From Hymenopellis radicata (taxonomy: Eukaryota; Basidiomycota; Agaricomycetes; Agaricales; Physalacriaceae), in assembly GCA_015501595.1 (NCBI GenBank), contig JADNRX010000028.1, positions 186,001 through 250,000 of the forward strand: 64,000 nt of DNA. The letters are read 5' to 3'. How positions within the stretch are numbered: the first letter of the stretch is position 1; each line of letters starts with the position of its first letter. The position numbers and the translations under genes were made by a program. Below, one piece after another: positions 21,880 to 33,640 of this stretch. A model generated the notes under the pieces. It worked only from the letters and a program-made list of their open reading frames with translations, did not search any database and had not been told where the DNA came from.

Positions 21880-22410
21880 TCTTCTTGATTTTTTCATGCT
21901 TTCAATTTTGCTATAGACAAGTTATACCCTTTCCCTTTCCATTCTCACTTTCATCGCTATCGTCGTCGCCTCTAACACGTTCGTACTGACGTTCTTCGCT
22001 GTCCATGTTGAGTTAGTATAGACATTCTTATTTTCAGTATTTAGTATTGTTTGATGCTCATGCCTACGCGTCGATGCCATATTGGAATCGGAATATTTGG
22101 GAAGGAGAAAAAGGAGATGCAAGAAAGGAGAAGGATGCTAAAGATATCACGGAGGTTCGTATCAGCATTCCTTCTTTGTCTTTATTCTCACTGACATTTA
22201 CTCACTGTAGAAACTCGAACGCAAGGAGGTGCGTGCTGCTGGAAAGCGAAGAGGGACGTCAAGGTTGCCGTCTCCCACCCCTCTGAAGACTCATCAGCGA
22301 GCTCAACGTCGTCGGCGTCATCGGACGCAGACACCAGCACAGGTGTCGAGGGCGACGCGGAGGAGAGCGTCACATCTGAGGAGGAAGAGGCTTTACGACT
22401 GAGAGCAAGA
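21880..22410 (+). other. coding-like block of unknown origin before the LINE
   Basis: A frame from 22047 reads HAYASMPYWNRNIWEGEKGD and KEKDAKDITE, followed by a GT..TAG intron (about 22156-22210) and an acidic Ser/Glu run (EDSSASSTSSASSDADTSTG, about 22285-22340) that is in frame with the LINE reading at 22411. It may be a host exon interrupted by the element or part of a chimeric element. No motif is recognised. Confidence 0.25.
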
Positions 22411-23852
22411 GTGGGTCGCCATACACTGCAGGCGCATCTCGACTGCCTCGCGGCCTGGTGCAAGCGTAACTTCCTCTACGTAAATGCTGGCAAGTCATGG
22501 ATCATGGTTTTTGGTCGTCCACGAAACATCCCGGACCCGCTACCCCGCCTAACGCTAGATGGTAAGCCGGTCCCGTACACTACTGAGCACACGTACGTGG
22601 GGATCACGATCAACTCAGCCGAATCAAACATGTTCGCCCAGCACTGTAGGAATGACGACTGCAATGCTGTTCATATGACGAGCGCTGCACGCCGCACTGG
22701 CAATGCCCTGTTCTCTATCGAACGCGTAATTGGTAGTCTTCCGCCTGTTGAGGGTCGCATGCTGTATAACGCACGGATCGACCCCTACTTCATAAGTGGA
22801 GCCGACGTTATCCTTGATATCTCGCCTACGCTGGTCGAAGATATGTACTCAGTACAACTGAGTCTGCTTCGCCGGCTGCTGGGTATTAATGCACAGTCGA
22901 TGACTGCCCCGCTGTTCACTGAGCTTGGACTACTCCCCCTACACTTCCGTCGGGTCACGATGGCGCTGCGTCTCCTGCGCGAATTGCTCGACTCACCAGA
23001 ATCTGAACTGGCGAAGCTCACACTCGATGTCTGTGTTGATCTCCACTCCGGGAAGCACGGGTCGTGGCTGGGTGATATTCAATGGGCGATTGATCACCTA
23101 CCACGTCCGCTGGGAATGGACGACGTACCCGAGATCTTAAAGCTGCCACCTGACGTTCGGACTTACAGCGCGATACAAGTGGATGAGATGATCAAAGAGG
23201 TTACGCACATCGCAAAAACGGGTCTCCAGCTGCAGATTGACTCCTCGTATCGGACATATCTTCTCTGAAACCGTCTCGAACCTCTGCCTCGCCTGCGCAT
23301 CGAGTCATATTCGTGAGACACTACCTCCGGCTTCGCGTCACGAAACACAGGAAGGCGCTCACACGGCTTCTGCTCTCTGATCACCCGCTGGCTCTTGAAC
23401 AGCTGCGACGTGCGGACAGATATCATCCTTTCGTCCCTAGGGATGAGAGGCTCTGTCGGCTCTGTGGATCATCAATTGAGTCGCCCGAACATGCCATTCT
23501 GCTCTGTGAAGGCGATCCGGACCTGGTAGCCCTACGCAACGCTGCACTAACTCTTTTGGCGCCTAGTCTGCCACACCTCGACCTTCTGTGCCCCATAGAC
23601 CCGGATCGTGCTCTTGATATTCTTCGGGGCCTGATTTTCCAGGATATATGCCTACCGCCAGTGGCCAAGCTAGTCTATGAGGTAATGGAGCTGTTCAAAA
23701 GCTTCGAGCTCGAACGACCACGACATGACAAGCCGCTGCCGGTGCTACGGACATGGCACAGAAGAGTCCCAGGTTGTACGCCCACTCGTGCCCGACAGGC
23801 CAACCCCCCGATGGAAAGCGATAGCGACTCTGATTCGGATTACATCCCCTAA
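22411..23852 (+). mobile_element. 5'-truncated LINE (non-LTR) retrotransposon, 3' part of ORF2
   Basis: The reading begins inside the reverse transcriptase thumb region (LDCLAAWCKRNFLYVNAGKS, then YVGITINSAESNMFAQHC), and continues through RIDPYFISGADVILDISPTL to a stop at 23266-23268. After a frame change it resumes as VRHYLRLRVTKHRKALTRLL and a terminal knuckle CRLCGSSIESPEHAILLC (CX2CX8HX4C), ending DSDSDSDYIP and stop at 23852. The catalytic FADD-type part of the reverse transcriptase and the endonuclease are absent, which is typical for a 5'-truncated insertion. The frameshift means it is inactive. No poly-A tail or target-site duplication was found by eye. Confidence 0.85.
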
Positions 23853-23854
23853 TA

Positions 23855-24818
23855 TCACTATGTACTCTGTCGAGCTGATTAATATAACTGTTTCCTACCT
23901 CTCGTATTCCCCTCCGTAGTTGGGCAACCAGCCTTACGTTGGTATCGAGTCCTCGCGCCTTTGAAACAGCGGCGAGAGAGCCGTGAGCACCTTCTTAAAT
24001 GCGGAGATATCCTCACGGCTACTCAGTTGCTGTGTGAAAACAGGGTCTTGCCCGCCTCTGACGTTTTCACAACCGGCCGTTCCTAATTGGGACCTGGTGC
24101 CGTCTCTACCTACCTACCTACCTGCAAGTGGTCAAGGTGACGGTGACGACCGAGGTTGTCGTGTAGGCTGGGGATGCGTCCATTTGATTGTGCGCCACCC
24201 TGCTCGCCGTTCGGAGCTTGGCCATGGACATTGTCTCATCATTCGAGCGTCTTTCCGTACCAGCCCAATAGAACTTCCCAATCCTTTTTGCGTCGTCTAG
24301 GGCTGTCAACACATCTATTGACTGAAATATATATCATATCAGCACAGAGAAGTGGAAGCAGCGGTGGAGGAACACACGGACTAGACGGCTGGAAACGTAA
24401 CTTCACATCTTGCCCATCAAACAAGACTGCCCTCGTTATATCCCAATCCGATTTCACATCGACGAATAGAGAGATAGGCGTCGCGGCATCATGGAAACCG
24501 CGAATGTGAAGGAGAACAAGAATGGGAGAGAGGAAGGGAACGAGAGCGCCACCAGCAAGAAGCCACAATTATCCCAGAGGCATTTGACTCAGGAGCCAGG
24601 TGCAAACACTTGTTGTGTACTCTAGCTACTGCAGAAATTGGCCAGCTGTCATTATAATTGTAATAGTGATGCATCGATACTGGTATCACAATAAACAACC
24701 AAAAGTAAGCAACGCGAGTCTCCCGTTCAGCGCAGACCAAAGTCGTTGTGTTGTCCATTAGGCAAAGAAAAGGAAGTATCTCTCCAATGCAGCAAACACC
24801 GACACCAACGGGTCGCTG
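23855..24818. other. no recognised gene; CTAC microsatellite
   Basis: Minus frames at 24239-24568 and 24489-24758 include a hydrophobic stretch (WLLAGGALVPFLSPILVLLH) that could be a membrane segment of a small gene, but the frames overlap and no family is recognised. A (CTAC)4 run lies at 24106-24122. The right end is the 3' flank of the HP1-like gene. Confidence 0.3.
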
Positions 24819-25498
24819 TCAACGAGTACATGCAGTCAATGGGATGTTTTGTTCGTAAAAGTCAATTAACTAATTTAGGAAAGGTTAGAGTATGGAAGCA
24901 GGATACATGGTTCACGTACCTTCTGCGGGAACATGGCGTGACAAACTTCTGAACTCTCCTTGACATGACGACCATCAACCCTAATCGCGTCTTTGTCAGT
25001 CAGATGGAAGCCCAAGGTGGCAAATTTACATACAAGACGAAATAGACCATAAGGTCGCCGTTAACATTTTCCCTTTGAACATTGTGTATTTCGGCCACAA
25101 GAGTCTCCCAGTCTGCGCTAGATGACTGCTTTGTCTGTGGTGGCTTTGATACTCTCTTTTTCTGTGTCCCAGTTTTTATTTTTTCCTTGGATCGAGAGTT
25201 GGACTTCGAAGTCGTTCTTATTTTTTTCCTGGGTTGTGAGTTGGGCTTCGAAGTCTGTTGGGGTCTTCGCCGTCTGTTTATAATGGAAGGTTATAGAAGA
25301 GGCGAACATGAGTGGGAAGACATACTTTTTAGATTGCCTCTGGTTGTCCTCCAACTCGTCCTCAGAGAAGTTGTCGTCGGCAGAGCTAGAGTCGTCCTGG
25401 TCGTGCGTATAGTCACGGTCGGCAACATCATCATGCCCATCTTCGTCTGCGTCCACAACACGTTTATGGTTGACACGTCGCTGCGGCCTTGTCGCCAT
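24819..25498 (-). CDS. HP1-like chromo shadow domain protein without chromodomain
   Basis: Four exons (25498-25326, 25273-25034, 24980-24920, 24869-24819) join in phase to 174 residues. The N-terminus is acidic (VVDADEDGHDDVADRDYTHD), followed by a basic linker (KRRRPQQTSKPNSQPRKKIR). The C-terminus reads ADWETLVAEIHNVQRENVNG, LMVYFVLVDGRHVKESSEVC and FPQKLIDFYEQNIPLTACTR. This is the chromo shadow fold of HP1/Swi6, the dimerisation and partner-binding domain of heterochromatin protein 1; the CPQK.L.FYE block is the clearest match. The N-terminal chromodomain that reads methylated histone H3 is missing, and no upstream exon encoding one was seen. Donors GTATGT, GTATGT and GTACGT are canonical. 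It lies between two P450 pseudogenes. Confidence 0.8.
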
Positions 25499-25881
25499 GA
25501 AAAACTTCAGGCAGGGAGGAAAGAGGTGGTTCTGATCGGACCCTGTGCCAAATGCAGATACATAGTTCGATCCACTCTGTTCCGAAAGAGTGTCTTTAGC
25601 TCTTCAACTTCCCTACACTGCAAACGGGATATCGATCTGTCCAAATATTCACGTTTCCATGCCGCCAGAGACATACCAAGATGCGACCATTGATAGTTGA
25701 GCGGACTTCTTTCGGCCCGGCATCACCGACAACCTTCCAGCTCTTGCCAAGCAGGACCAACTATTGGCAAAGGCAGCTTTTTGTCCTTCCTTTGCGACGA
25801 CATGCATGTGCCGAGGCGTCTGCTCGGCAGATTGCCAATGAGGCAGATTAGACCCCACCGGAGCCCTCACGGACGTCCACC

Positions 25882-27240
25882 ATGCATTGTCGCATCGCCT
25901 TTCCCCATGGTGAGTCCCGCTTTATCCAGCAAACCGTCTACGCGACCACCAGCAACACCACTCTTACCGTCGTCACGCTCGGCGCGGCGTACCTGTCCGC
26001 TACAATATCCGACCTGTGGCTCACCGTACACGGCAGTACAAGATCATCCAGCAGCTCTTTGAAACGTACGGTCCCAGTGTCCGCGTCGGTCGTCTTCAAC
26101 AATGTCTCTACTATGCGAAGCGTCTATTGTGTCCAAGTTTTGACAAGAAATCCTACCACAAGTCTACTTACGTGAGTCGTGTCTTGCCTAGGCGCGTTCC
26201 CGATTCCTTACTGACGCGCTCTTCTTGGAAGGAGAAAGACACCCCACACTTGCATTCCAGTTAGAGATGCATCAGCCCTCGCTCGAGCTTGTATCTGTGC
26301 GTCATCAGCATCATTTTTACACACGTCGTGCTAACGCTTGATAGACCTTCGACAGTAAAGATCCCGCTTAATGCCTCGCTCTCTTCCGCAACCTCATGGT
26401 CGATGTCGTCATCGCCACCTCGTACGGCTACCGTACGGCTACCGCTGGCACCGTGCACAAATGCTCATCGAAATCGGAAGACCCTCTCTCAAGCGCCAGC
26501 CACGACTTTCCCAAGCGCGGCATTCTGGTATGACGATTCGAATCTCCCGCAATGCTTAACTGACGTCTGTGTAGCGGAGTGCTATGCCGACCTAAGCCTG
26601 GAATATGATATGCCAAATTCCCAATGCTCGTTTCCCTCAAATGTGCGACTCGGACAAGATCAGGACGCAGGTCTGTTTGACTTGGCTATTCATTTCTCAT
26701 TAATGTAACCGTCATTCTACTCAGCGCACACTGAACTGCGAAGTCATGGAACCCCGAATGGACCGTGCGGCCCCGAGCCTTCTTGAGCGTGTCGTGCCCA
26801 CGTCCGTTTCCAGGTTCGCCCCTGGTAACAAATGCTTTGATCTCAAGGGCTTCGTGCTCCCTTCTGCTACTGTTGTTGCTACCCAGGCATGGTCCACGCA
26901 CCGCCATCCTCTCGTCGCTAGACACCTTCCTTCCCGACCGCTGGTTGGAAGACTCGGTATCTGCGGGGTTCTTGGCCGTCATGAATCAATACTTCATGCT
27001 GTTTGGAGCTGGTTCAAGAGTTTGTGATGGCTAAAACCTTGCACAAGCCATTGGTTAAGGTCGTCGTCGCGAGAAACTGTAACATCGAGGCTCCTACGGA
27101 GACGAACGAGAGGAGCATGGAGATCAAGGACAGCTTCGTAAGTCCTGTCTGCCACGTTGCTCAGTGCATTGCTGACACGTACATACAGGTCGTCTTCCCT
27201 TCAGCAATGGAGGGTGGGCCCTTCCTCAACCCCTTGATAG
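25882..27240 (+). pseudogene. cytochrome P450 pseudogene, copy 2
   Basis: Readable blocks: RQYKIIQQLFETYGPSVRVG, LFRNLMVDVVIATSYGYR, SSASHDFPKRGIL, then AWNMICQIPNARFPQMCDSD preceded by an in-frame TAA (26593-26595), then after a deletion AAPSLLERVVPTSVS and FDLKGFVLPSATVVATQAWS, a frame change, DTFLPDRWLEDSVSAGFLAV and the heme loop FGAGSRVCDG followed directly by TAA (27032-27034). The heme Cys is kept, but the I-helix and ExxR region are deleted. The last exon (VFPSAMEGGPFL, after a TACATACAG acceptor) is still visible. It is the same P450 subfamily as copy 1, and a shared about 45-bp upstream block (20308-20352 and 25810-25854) shows that flanks were duplicated too. Confidence 0.85.
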
Positions 27241-27494
27241 GATTGCTATGTTCCTTCGCGCTATCTCACATTGTTTTCTTCGTTATTTGTTTTCGCTATC
27301 AACCTTCTGTACCCTTTTGTATTCCATCCTCCCGGATTCCTTACATCTGATAGCTTTTGTTCGCCGCATGATAAATAAGTAAACGTGGTGTTAAAAAAGC
27401 TGACTCGACCCTGATTTTAATCGTTTTATCCTGACAATCACTGCACCACTCAGCTCGCTCTGTCTCTTCGCCTACGTGATATCAACCTCCAATC

Positions 27495-29586
27495 ATGGGT
27501 GGGTTCCTCAGAGAACTCCTTCAGGCGTATTTTCATCTAGGAAGTTCTGACTGTGATCCTTCAGTTTCTAACAACGATCCAGAAGATTCAGACAGCCGCG
27601 ATTCATTGTTCTCGGGCGATTTCGTCCTTTTTTCAGATGATTCTGGCGATTCTGCGGCAGACGCTGAACAAGAAGGCAAGTTTCCCGACTAATTTTATGA
27701 ACCTGTCCTCATCGTACCAACTCAGATGGGGAAGGTGGCGAAGCCGTTCAGTCTGACCTTACCCCAGATGTGGACGAACACATGTTGCCCGAAACAAACG
27801 TCGATCACGATGTCGACGTCGACATGGAACCTGCCTCCCTTGTCGCTTTTATTGGTAATCCCGAAAGACAGACATAAAGATTGCAAGGTATTCACTCAAA
27901 AATCATGTAGATTTGCGCTGATTTACGCTTGTTATCCGAGTAGCTGTGATGTTGAAAGTGATAACACAAGACAAGAGAGCTCTTTGTGAGTCGCCATGCG
28001 CATCTTTTCGACTACATCCTGTTTCAAGGCGAACAAGACAGATCACGCCGTGTGTGTTATAGGGAGTGATCCTGGACGGCCCGCTCAATCCCCCAAGTTG
28101 TGTTTACTTCTTGAAAAGACCTGTTAAATCCGGCTTATTGGGGTGACTGCCATGGGGTCTGGTAGTCATCCGTCACTCGTCAAGTAGTGTATGCAAACGA
28201 CGGCAACTTGAGTGCCCACTCACATGTGACACTGCTTGATGACTGCGAGCGTGTGGCCGGGACACGTGAGCGCGGAGCCATGCCTGTTTGCTATAATATG
28301 CGGCAGGAGTGGTCAGCCCCAACTCATACTCATACTCATACTCCTGAACATTGACAGATGAGGATATCGCTACAGCCGGGGATATCGCTAACTTGATGGC
28401 CTCTATTCGCCATACAAAGGGAACTCAAGGTAGGTAAATCATTGGCAAAGCTCGTCGCCTCTGACCTTTCTGATAGACAGTTAGACAGTGACCTTGAGGA
28501 GGAGGATGAGTGCAATACAGAAGAGGACGAGGATCGCGACCTGGAGGAACACGATTCGGAGGAGAACGATGGAAGCAATATGGAGGAGGAAGATGAAAAC
28601 GGTCTGGGTGAGTCTCAAGTTGAACACCCTCGCACTGACTGACATTATTATTAGTAGTCGATACCCGGGAGCTTGCGCTTAAACTGGGTTTTCTCCAGTC
28701 TGCGCCCAAAGTGCTGCGAGCGAATGAGGACTGCTTCGTCTTTGCGAAGACAACCTGCAGCATGGGGCGCCATACGTTGCTCGAACCATGCGCTGTTCTT
28801 GCAGCCTTGGAGTGCGAGTATCAAAGCGAACTCAAATGCCTAGTTCATACCCGATCTGGATATCTTGTGGTCGACGGCAGGTCCGCATGCACAGTGATCC
28901 AGAGTCGCTTCCAGGATAACCACATTGACGAAGAACTGAAAAGGGGGGATAAAACCTGGGAACAGAGCCCTATTTTGACCCATCTGTGCACCATCTATTC
29001 GCTGTCAGTGAAAGACTTGAAACCCGAAAGCTTCTGGCAAAGCAGGCGGGATATCATAGTTGCCCGGCCTTGGCCCGGCGCTTCTGCTCAGGAGGAGACG
29101 CGCTGCCCGCTCTGCCACAGATGGATGACTCGAAGGAGGATAAATGCTCATAACCATCGATGTCATAACGGGGAGGAGAATTGCGGACCCTGGCCTGTGA
29201 CAGCCTATGCTGTTCAGGCATTCCGAAAACCTCTTACGGGACTCAAGTTCCAGATTTCCTCGTCATGGAACCCAGACCAGTCTTCTTCTCCATCCAGGTC
29301 TGCATCGCCATCTCCTCAGACTGCACCTTCAGCCCTTGCACCTGCATATATTCGTGCCATGCAGTGGTTGCCATTCCTGGCACGGTTGCATAAAAATGGC
29401 GCCAACTTGAATTTGGCTGTCGCTGCTGTCCGCCCAGTGAATCGTCATGCTACTACTGAGCGTAACGGCGTGGCGGAAGTTGTACTCTACAACATTCACA
29501 GAAGCGTCGTACGCTACGTTGGTGAGGCCAATATGCGTCTTGAAAATGCACACCCAGACGTTCGAGCCCTGGTAACACACGAGTAA
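27495..29586 (+). CDS. acidic protein with a Cys/His zinc-finger-like motif
   Basis: Five exons (27495-27675, 27726-27854, 28358-28429, 28485-28607, 28655-29586) all join in phase 1 and give an uninterrupted 478-residue protein. The first four exons are strongly acidic (FSDDSGDSAADAEQE, DSDLEEEDECNTEEDEDRDL). Exon 5 holds the globular part: LRANEDCFVFAKTTCSMGRH, then CPLCHRWMTRRRINAHNHRC (CX2CX11HX3C) near its middle, a Ser/Pro linker, and a C-terminal part ending NAHPDVRALVTHE. The first intron uses a GC donor (GCAAGT) and the second is unusually long (503 nt). The acidic-plus-zinc layout suggests a nuclear, nucleic-acid-associated role, but the family is not recognised. Confidence 0.6.
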
Positions 29587-29589
29587 GCC

Positions 29590-31140
29590 CTAGAAGATGT
29601 GTGTTTTCTGAGTCTCACAATTCTAATTAGGGCAAAGGGTTTCTTTCGACAGCTAAATGCGACAACAATCTCCGCTTACGCCTCAACTTTGACTCAAGTT
29701 TTTGGACTCATCTTCCCTTGTGCCCAGACACTGTTTATGTCACCCTAGTTCTATCGTCTGTGCGTCGTTGTTCCCTCTTACTCGGTCTCGTACCACCTAA
29801 CAGCGCACCCTTAGCCGATGCCTCCCGCTGCACCCGGCCCCTCAGACTGAATGTACTTCCTTGTCGATGTTTATCATTTTTACTGCTATATACCTATGAA
29901 ATGCATGCTTTTGTTTCTCGTAAAGCTACCAAACACAGCGAGAAATCGAATACAGCGACCCCATGCATACACCGACCGAGTACAGCACCTCCCGAGGCCT
30001 GTAAGATTATGATGAGGCGGACAATAGCATAGTACGCGGCGCACAGGCTTACCTCCTACATCTTGCTTCGGGGCGCCTTAAAGCATATCCGACACTCCCC
30101 AGCTATCTCTCGAATCTCAGTGGTATGTTGAAACCTGAAATATAGGTCAGACAAGGATGAGAATGATAATCAGTGGTACACACGCCGCACTGCAAGTACC
30201 ACGGCACGGTGACGCGTGTGTCTCAATGGGATGAACATCGTGGAGCCGGGATGCTCTGCACCCGATCTTCTGGAAGCAGTCACGACGTCGCGTGATGGTC
30301 CCGATAATGTGGGCGTGTACGCATCGTTTTCGAATGTAGTACGTTGTTACGAGGATACACATGTTTCAGAATGGACGTGAAGGACTTGGGTCCAGGGGAA
30401 ACTACTTAAGTTGGAGATTCCGAACTAGTTTGTTCGATATCGGTCACACTGATAAGGTCGTCTGACTAGGACATGCGGGTAGGGAGCATTACTTTTAGAA
30501 TGCCAAGACCCGAATAGCTCGAAATGAAGTCAGCGGGACAAAGTTACTTGGAGATTATTCCTGGACGCCGAGGCACGCCAACTTAGAATAACGTCCTAAT
30601 CACCGAAATCAGCATGAAACTTGATGAAATACGCTCACCAAAAACTGGAGCGCAAAATTCGGCTTCGATAACTGAAATAGGCAGTGCCGTGCCACTTCCG
30701 CTCCAGGAACACCGGAGACAGAGTATCCTGGTGCATCACCCAAGCATCACCCGCCTCTTCGAGTTGGAGCTTGACACTTGTTGGCCTAGGTGAGAGGTTT
30801 AAGGACCGCGGAGAACACAAGGCAGTGGAATGAATTTCTCTAGGGCATTTACATTTATTGCGGAGGTTTTCATGAATAAATGGACTTGGAGTGTCATGAT
30901 GAATTGCATGGTCAACAGAGGAGCGGGAGATGTCCAGTTTTGGAAATGCGCACGCGCATCGCGGGGTGCCGTGACCATTTCACATTGGCATTAGTGCTAA
31001 ATTTAGTTACTTTACGACAGTCAGGACCTCGAATACCCTATATCTAAGGAGGTATCACCCTGGATAATGTAATTATTACTATGTATGGTTATTTTCTTCG
31101 AGATGTGAGTGCGAAGATCGCGAATTCCAATGCACTTTAG
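29590..31140. other. intergenic, no recognised gene
   Basis: About 1.5 kb with only short chance frames (29718-30032 plus; 30147-30362, 30635-30820 and 31021-31287 minus). No tRNA-like fold, repeat or conserved motif was found by eye. Confidence 0.4.
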
Positions 31141-31143
31141 AGA

Positions 31144-31347
31144 ATGATGAGAGCACAGCCGATGCATCACAGACATACCACGACCTCGGCCGGCATCGCC
31201 CACAAGATCGCTTCGACGATTCTGGCATACGTGCCAGTGGAGGAGGACGATACAGACGACGATGATGACGACAGCATGTCTGATCAAGACGACCTGGGTT
31301 CGGCGCTCAAACTGCTGGAGTACATGGCAACATCAGCAAGTCACTAG
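31144..31347 (+). CDS. small acidic ORF
   Basis: A 67-codon frame with ATG contains a run of acidic residues (VEEDDTDDDDDDSMSDQDDL). It could be an exon of a larger gene or a chance product of a GACGAT-rich stretch. No neighbour supports it. Confidence 0.2.
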   Translation: MMRAQPMHHRHTTTSAGIAHKIASTILAYVPVEEDDTDDDDDDSMSDQDDLGSALKLLEYMATSASH

Positions 31348-31349
31348 GC

Positions 31350-33640
31350 CCCGATCATGGATTCCGCGGTTTGGTCGTTGACGAGGATGTCGTTGAACGA
31401 CTCGCGTCGGGCGGTTTGAAGACCTCCGACATAGAGACCGTTATTTGGAGGTAAGCAGTTTTCACGCGGTTGGTGAAAGGTAGATAGGGGCTCGTGGATT
31501 ATGCGTCCTTGTGATCCCATATCTCCATTCCAACACGCCAATCCCGCAGGTAGGACAGCAGGTTTTCTTCGAGACCCCTCCAAACTTCATGATTCTGTGT
31601 GGTGCAGGCTGAGGGGAGTATACAAGCTGTTATATTATCTTAGTGGTTACTGCGAACGGAGTTTCCTTCTCATTGGGTGACGCGTACAATACAGCGACAC
31701 CCTCCCATGGTAATCAAAGAAGGTAGTTGAAAGCCTGACCCAGTCAAAACTACATGATGTCCAATAAATATAATGGTATAATAGCAAAACTAAAAGAAAA
31801 GGTCAGCCAGAATCTAACACCCCACATAGATGGACCAACCTGACATAAATCGGACTCAGCGACCAACCTCCGCAGAGATCACGCACACGACCGACGGTTA
31901 TCACACAATCAACCGCCCCTCGCCGCCGGTATCCCAACGCGTCTCATCAATATCACCGCGTCACGCTGATGTCGCGCTAGAATACTCTCTCCATCACGTC
32001 CACATCGTACATCGTGAACCGCGATAGCATCGATGCAGACCGGACGTCCTCCCCGCATTCCGTCCACCTCACTCCGAGCGACCTTTCCATCCTGGGAAAC
32101 GCGCCATCACCATCGCCGTCTTCTTCCATAGCGTCTATAGTCACTACGCTCACGCAGATCAAGCCCCTCGCGGCGAGCGGGATAGTATCAAAATCCATAT
32201 TTAACAGGTCGTTGCGGAGATGGCGACTACAGCCGGTAGCGCCTCGACGATCCGCCGTCGGTCCTCGCTGCATTCCGTGTATTCCTCTGAAGACTGCACC
32301 CACAAATGAGGTAGACGACGCTCGGGCTCGTCACGTCGGTGTAGAACGTGAACGGATATGCCGAGCGTGAGGATTGAGACGCGTCCACCACGTGCGATAG
32401 AATGAGGATAGGGAGCAAGCTGCTGGTCGTCGCGTGCACGAGGTTATGAGCTCTGTGAGAGGCATTTTCGATATGAGGACTCGGGAATCGAAAAGTAGGT
32501 ATGGAGACACGCGGTCATCAGCGCAAGCTTCTGGATTTTCTCAGAACGGAATGCGGAAGAGCGGGTAAGCGTCCAGTATACGGTGTCTTTTTCGGGCAGA
32601 TGGGAACTGTACGGAGGGCGAGTTTTGGGTGGGAAGTTTTGCTGGCAGTTTCATGAGAGCGTTGATTGCGGATGCAGCATATCTCGGCGGGATTGTTGCG
32701 GTAGTAGGCGCAGGATACCGTCCCATCACCGTGATACAATGGACAGAATACGCGGATAGGCCATGAACGAGCTAACGACGATACGAGCAGCCGCCGCGCA
32801 GTGCTGGTGACGGATCCGGGGAGCGCTATCATTTGTCGTTACTTCAAAGAAGACGACACACCTTTTTCATGGCGCGACTTCTCTGCCTGCCGTCGTCCAT
32901 CAAAAGGCTGTAATCCATCTCGGCGACGACGCAGATATAGCCAGAAATCCTTTTACGATTGCGAGCCGTAGGATGGCAGAGGCGAGCAAAGAAACGGGAG
33001 GTGTTCTGTCCAGAAATGAGACACGTTTGATGAGGGATCCAAGAGCAAATTGACATACCCATTCTGCAACCCGCTACTCGATTGTGCCATTGACAATCAT
33101 GGCGTTTTACGGAATCCGCAAGATATCCGTACCGCCGATCTATGCTGGCGTCGATGCAAAGTCCATAAGAATTCCGTTCGCGAACGACAGGTCAAGATAG
33201 CGCCAAGTAGAACGGGTACTGCTCGCTCTACGCGATCGGCGCCGACGCAATGGTGGCAATGGCCGAATGGCAGTGCCAGCCCCTTATTTTCGCGGCAGGC
33301 AAATTTTGGCTCAATTTCAGCAGACTGGTGACGTAGTCTGCTGAAATCAAGCCAAGAGCTACCTGCCACGGTAAGTTTGGCATGCCTTTCTACTTTGCCA
33401 TGGCATCAACTTGCGAATTCGTGAAGCAGGTTCTCCGACTTCTCCTATTTCTTCCCGAACGACTCTCTCTGCTGTTTCTGGCTCGAGGGCCCCGAATCGA
33501 ATGGTGGCATCCACAAGAGCGTACGCGACCTCCCTGCGGCGCTGCTTCCTTATGAGTTCATTTAGATCAAATCTCAGTGCTATCTCCTCCCTTCTGCAGA
33601 CCCCAGTGCCCTCGTCGTCCGGGATCCTAACGTTTTAGAG
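31350..33640. other. no recognised gene
   Basis: Many overlapping short frames on both strands. The plus frame 32014-32370 (NRDSIDADRTSSPHSVHLTP, then SPSSSIASIVTTLTQIKPLA) is Ser/Thr-rich and may be an exon of a lost gene. A plus stretch near 33224-33330 (GADAMVAMAEWQCQPLIFAA) also looks coding. Neither belongs to a family I know. Confidence 0.25.

Noticed and set aside
25118..25498. Reading the minus-strand HP1-like ORF straight through the first intron
   Set aside because: The unspliced frame gives a low-complexity tail, while splicing at GTATGT gives the basic linker and the chromo shadow domain.
25082..25693. Plus-strand ORF of 203 codons
   Set aside because: Antisense to the HP1-like gene, which has four in-phase exons and a recognised domain.
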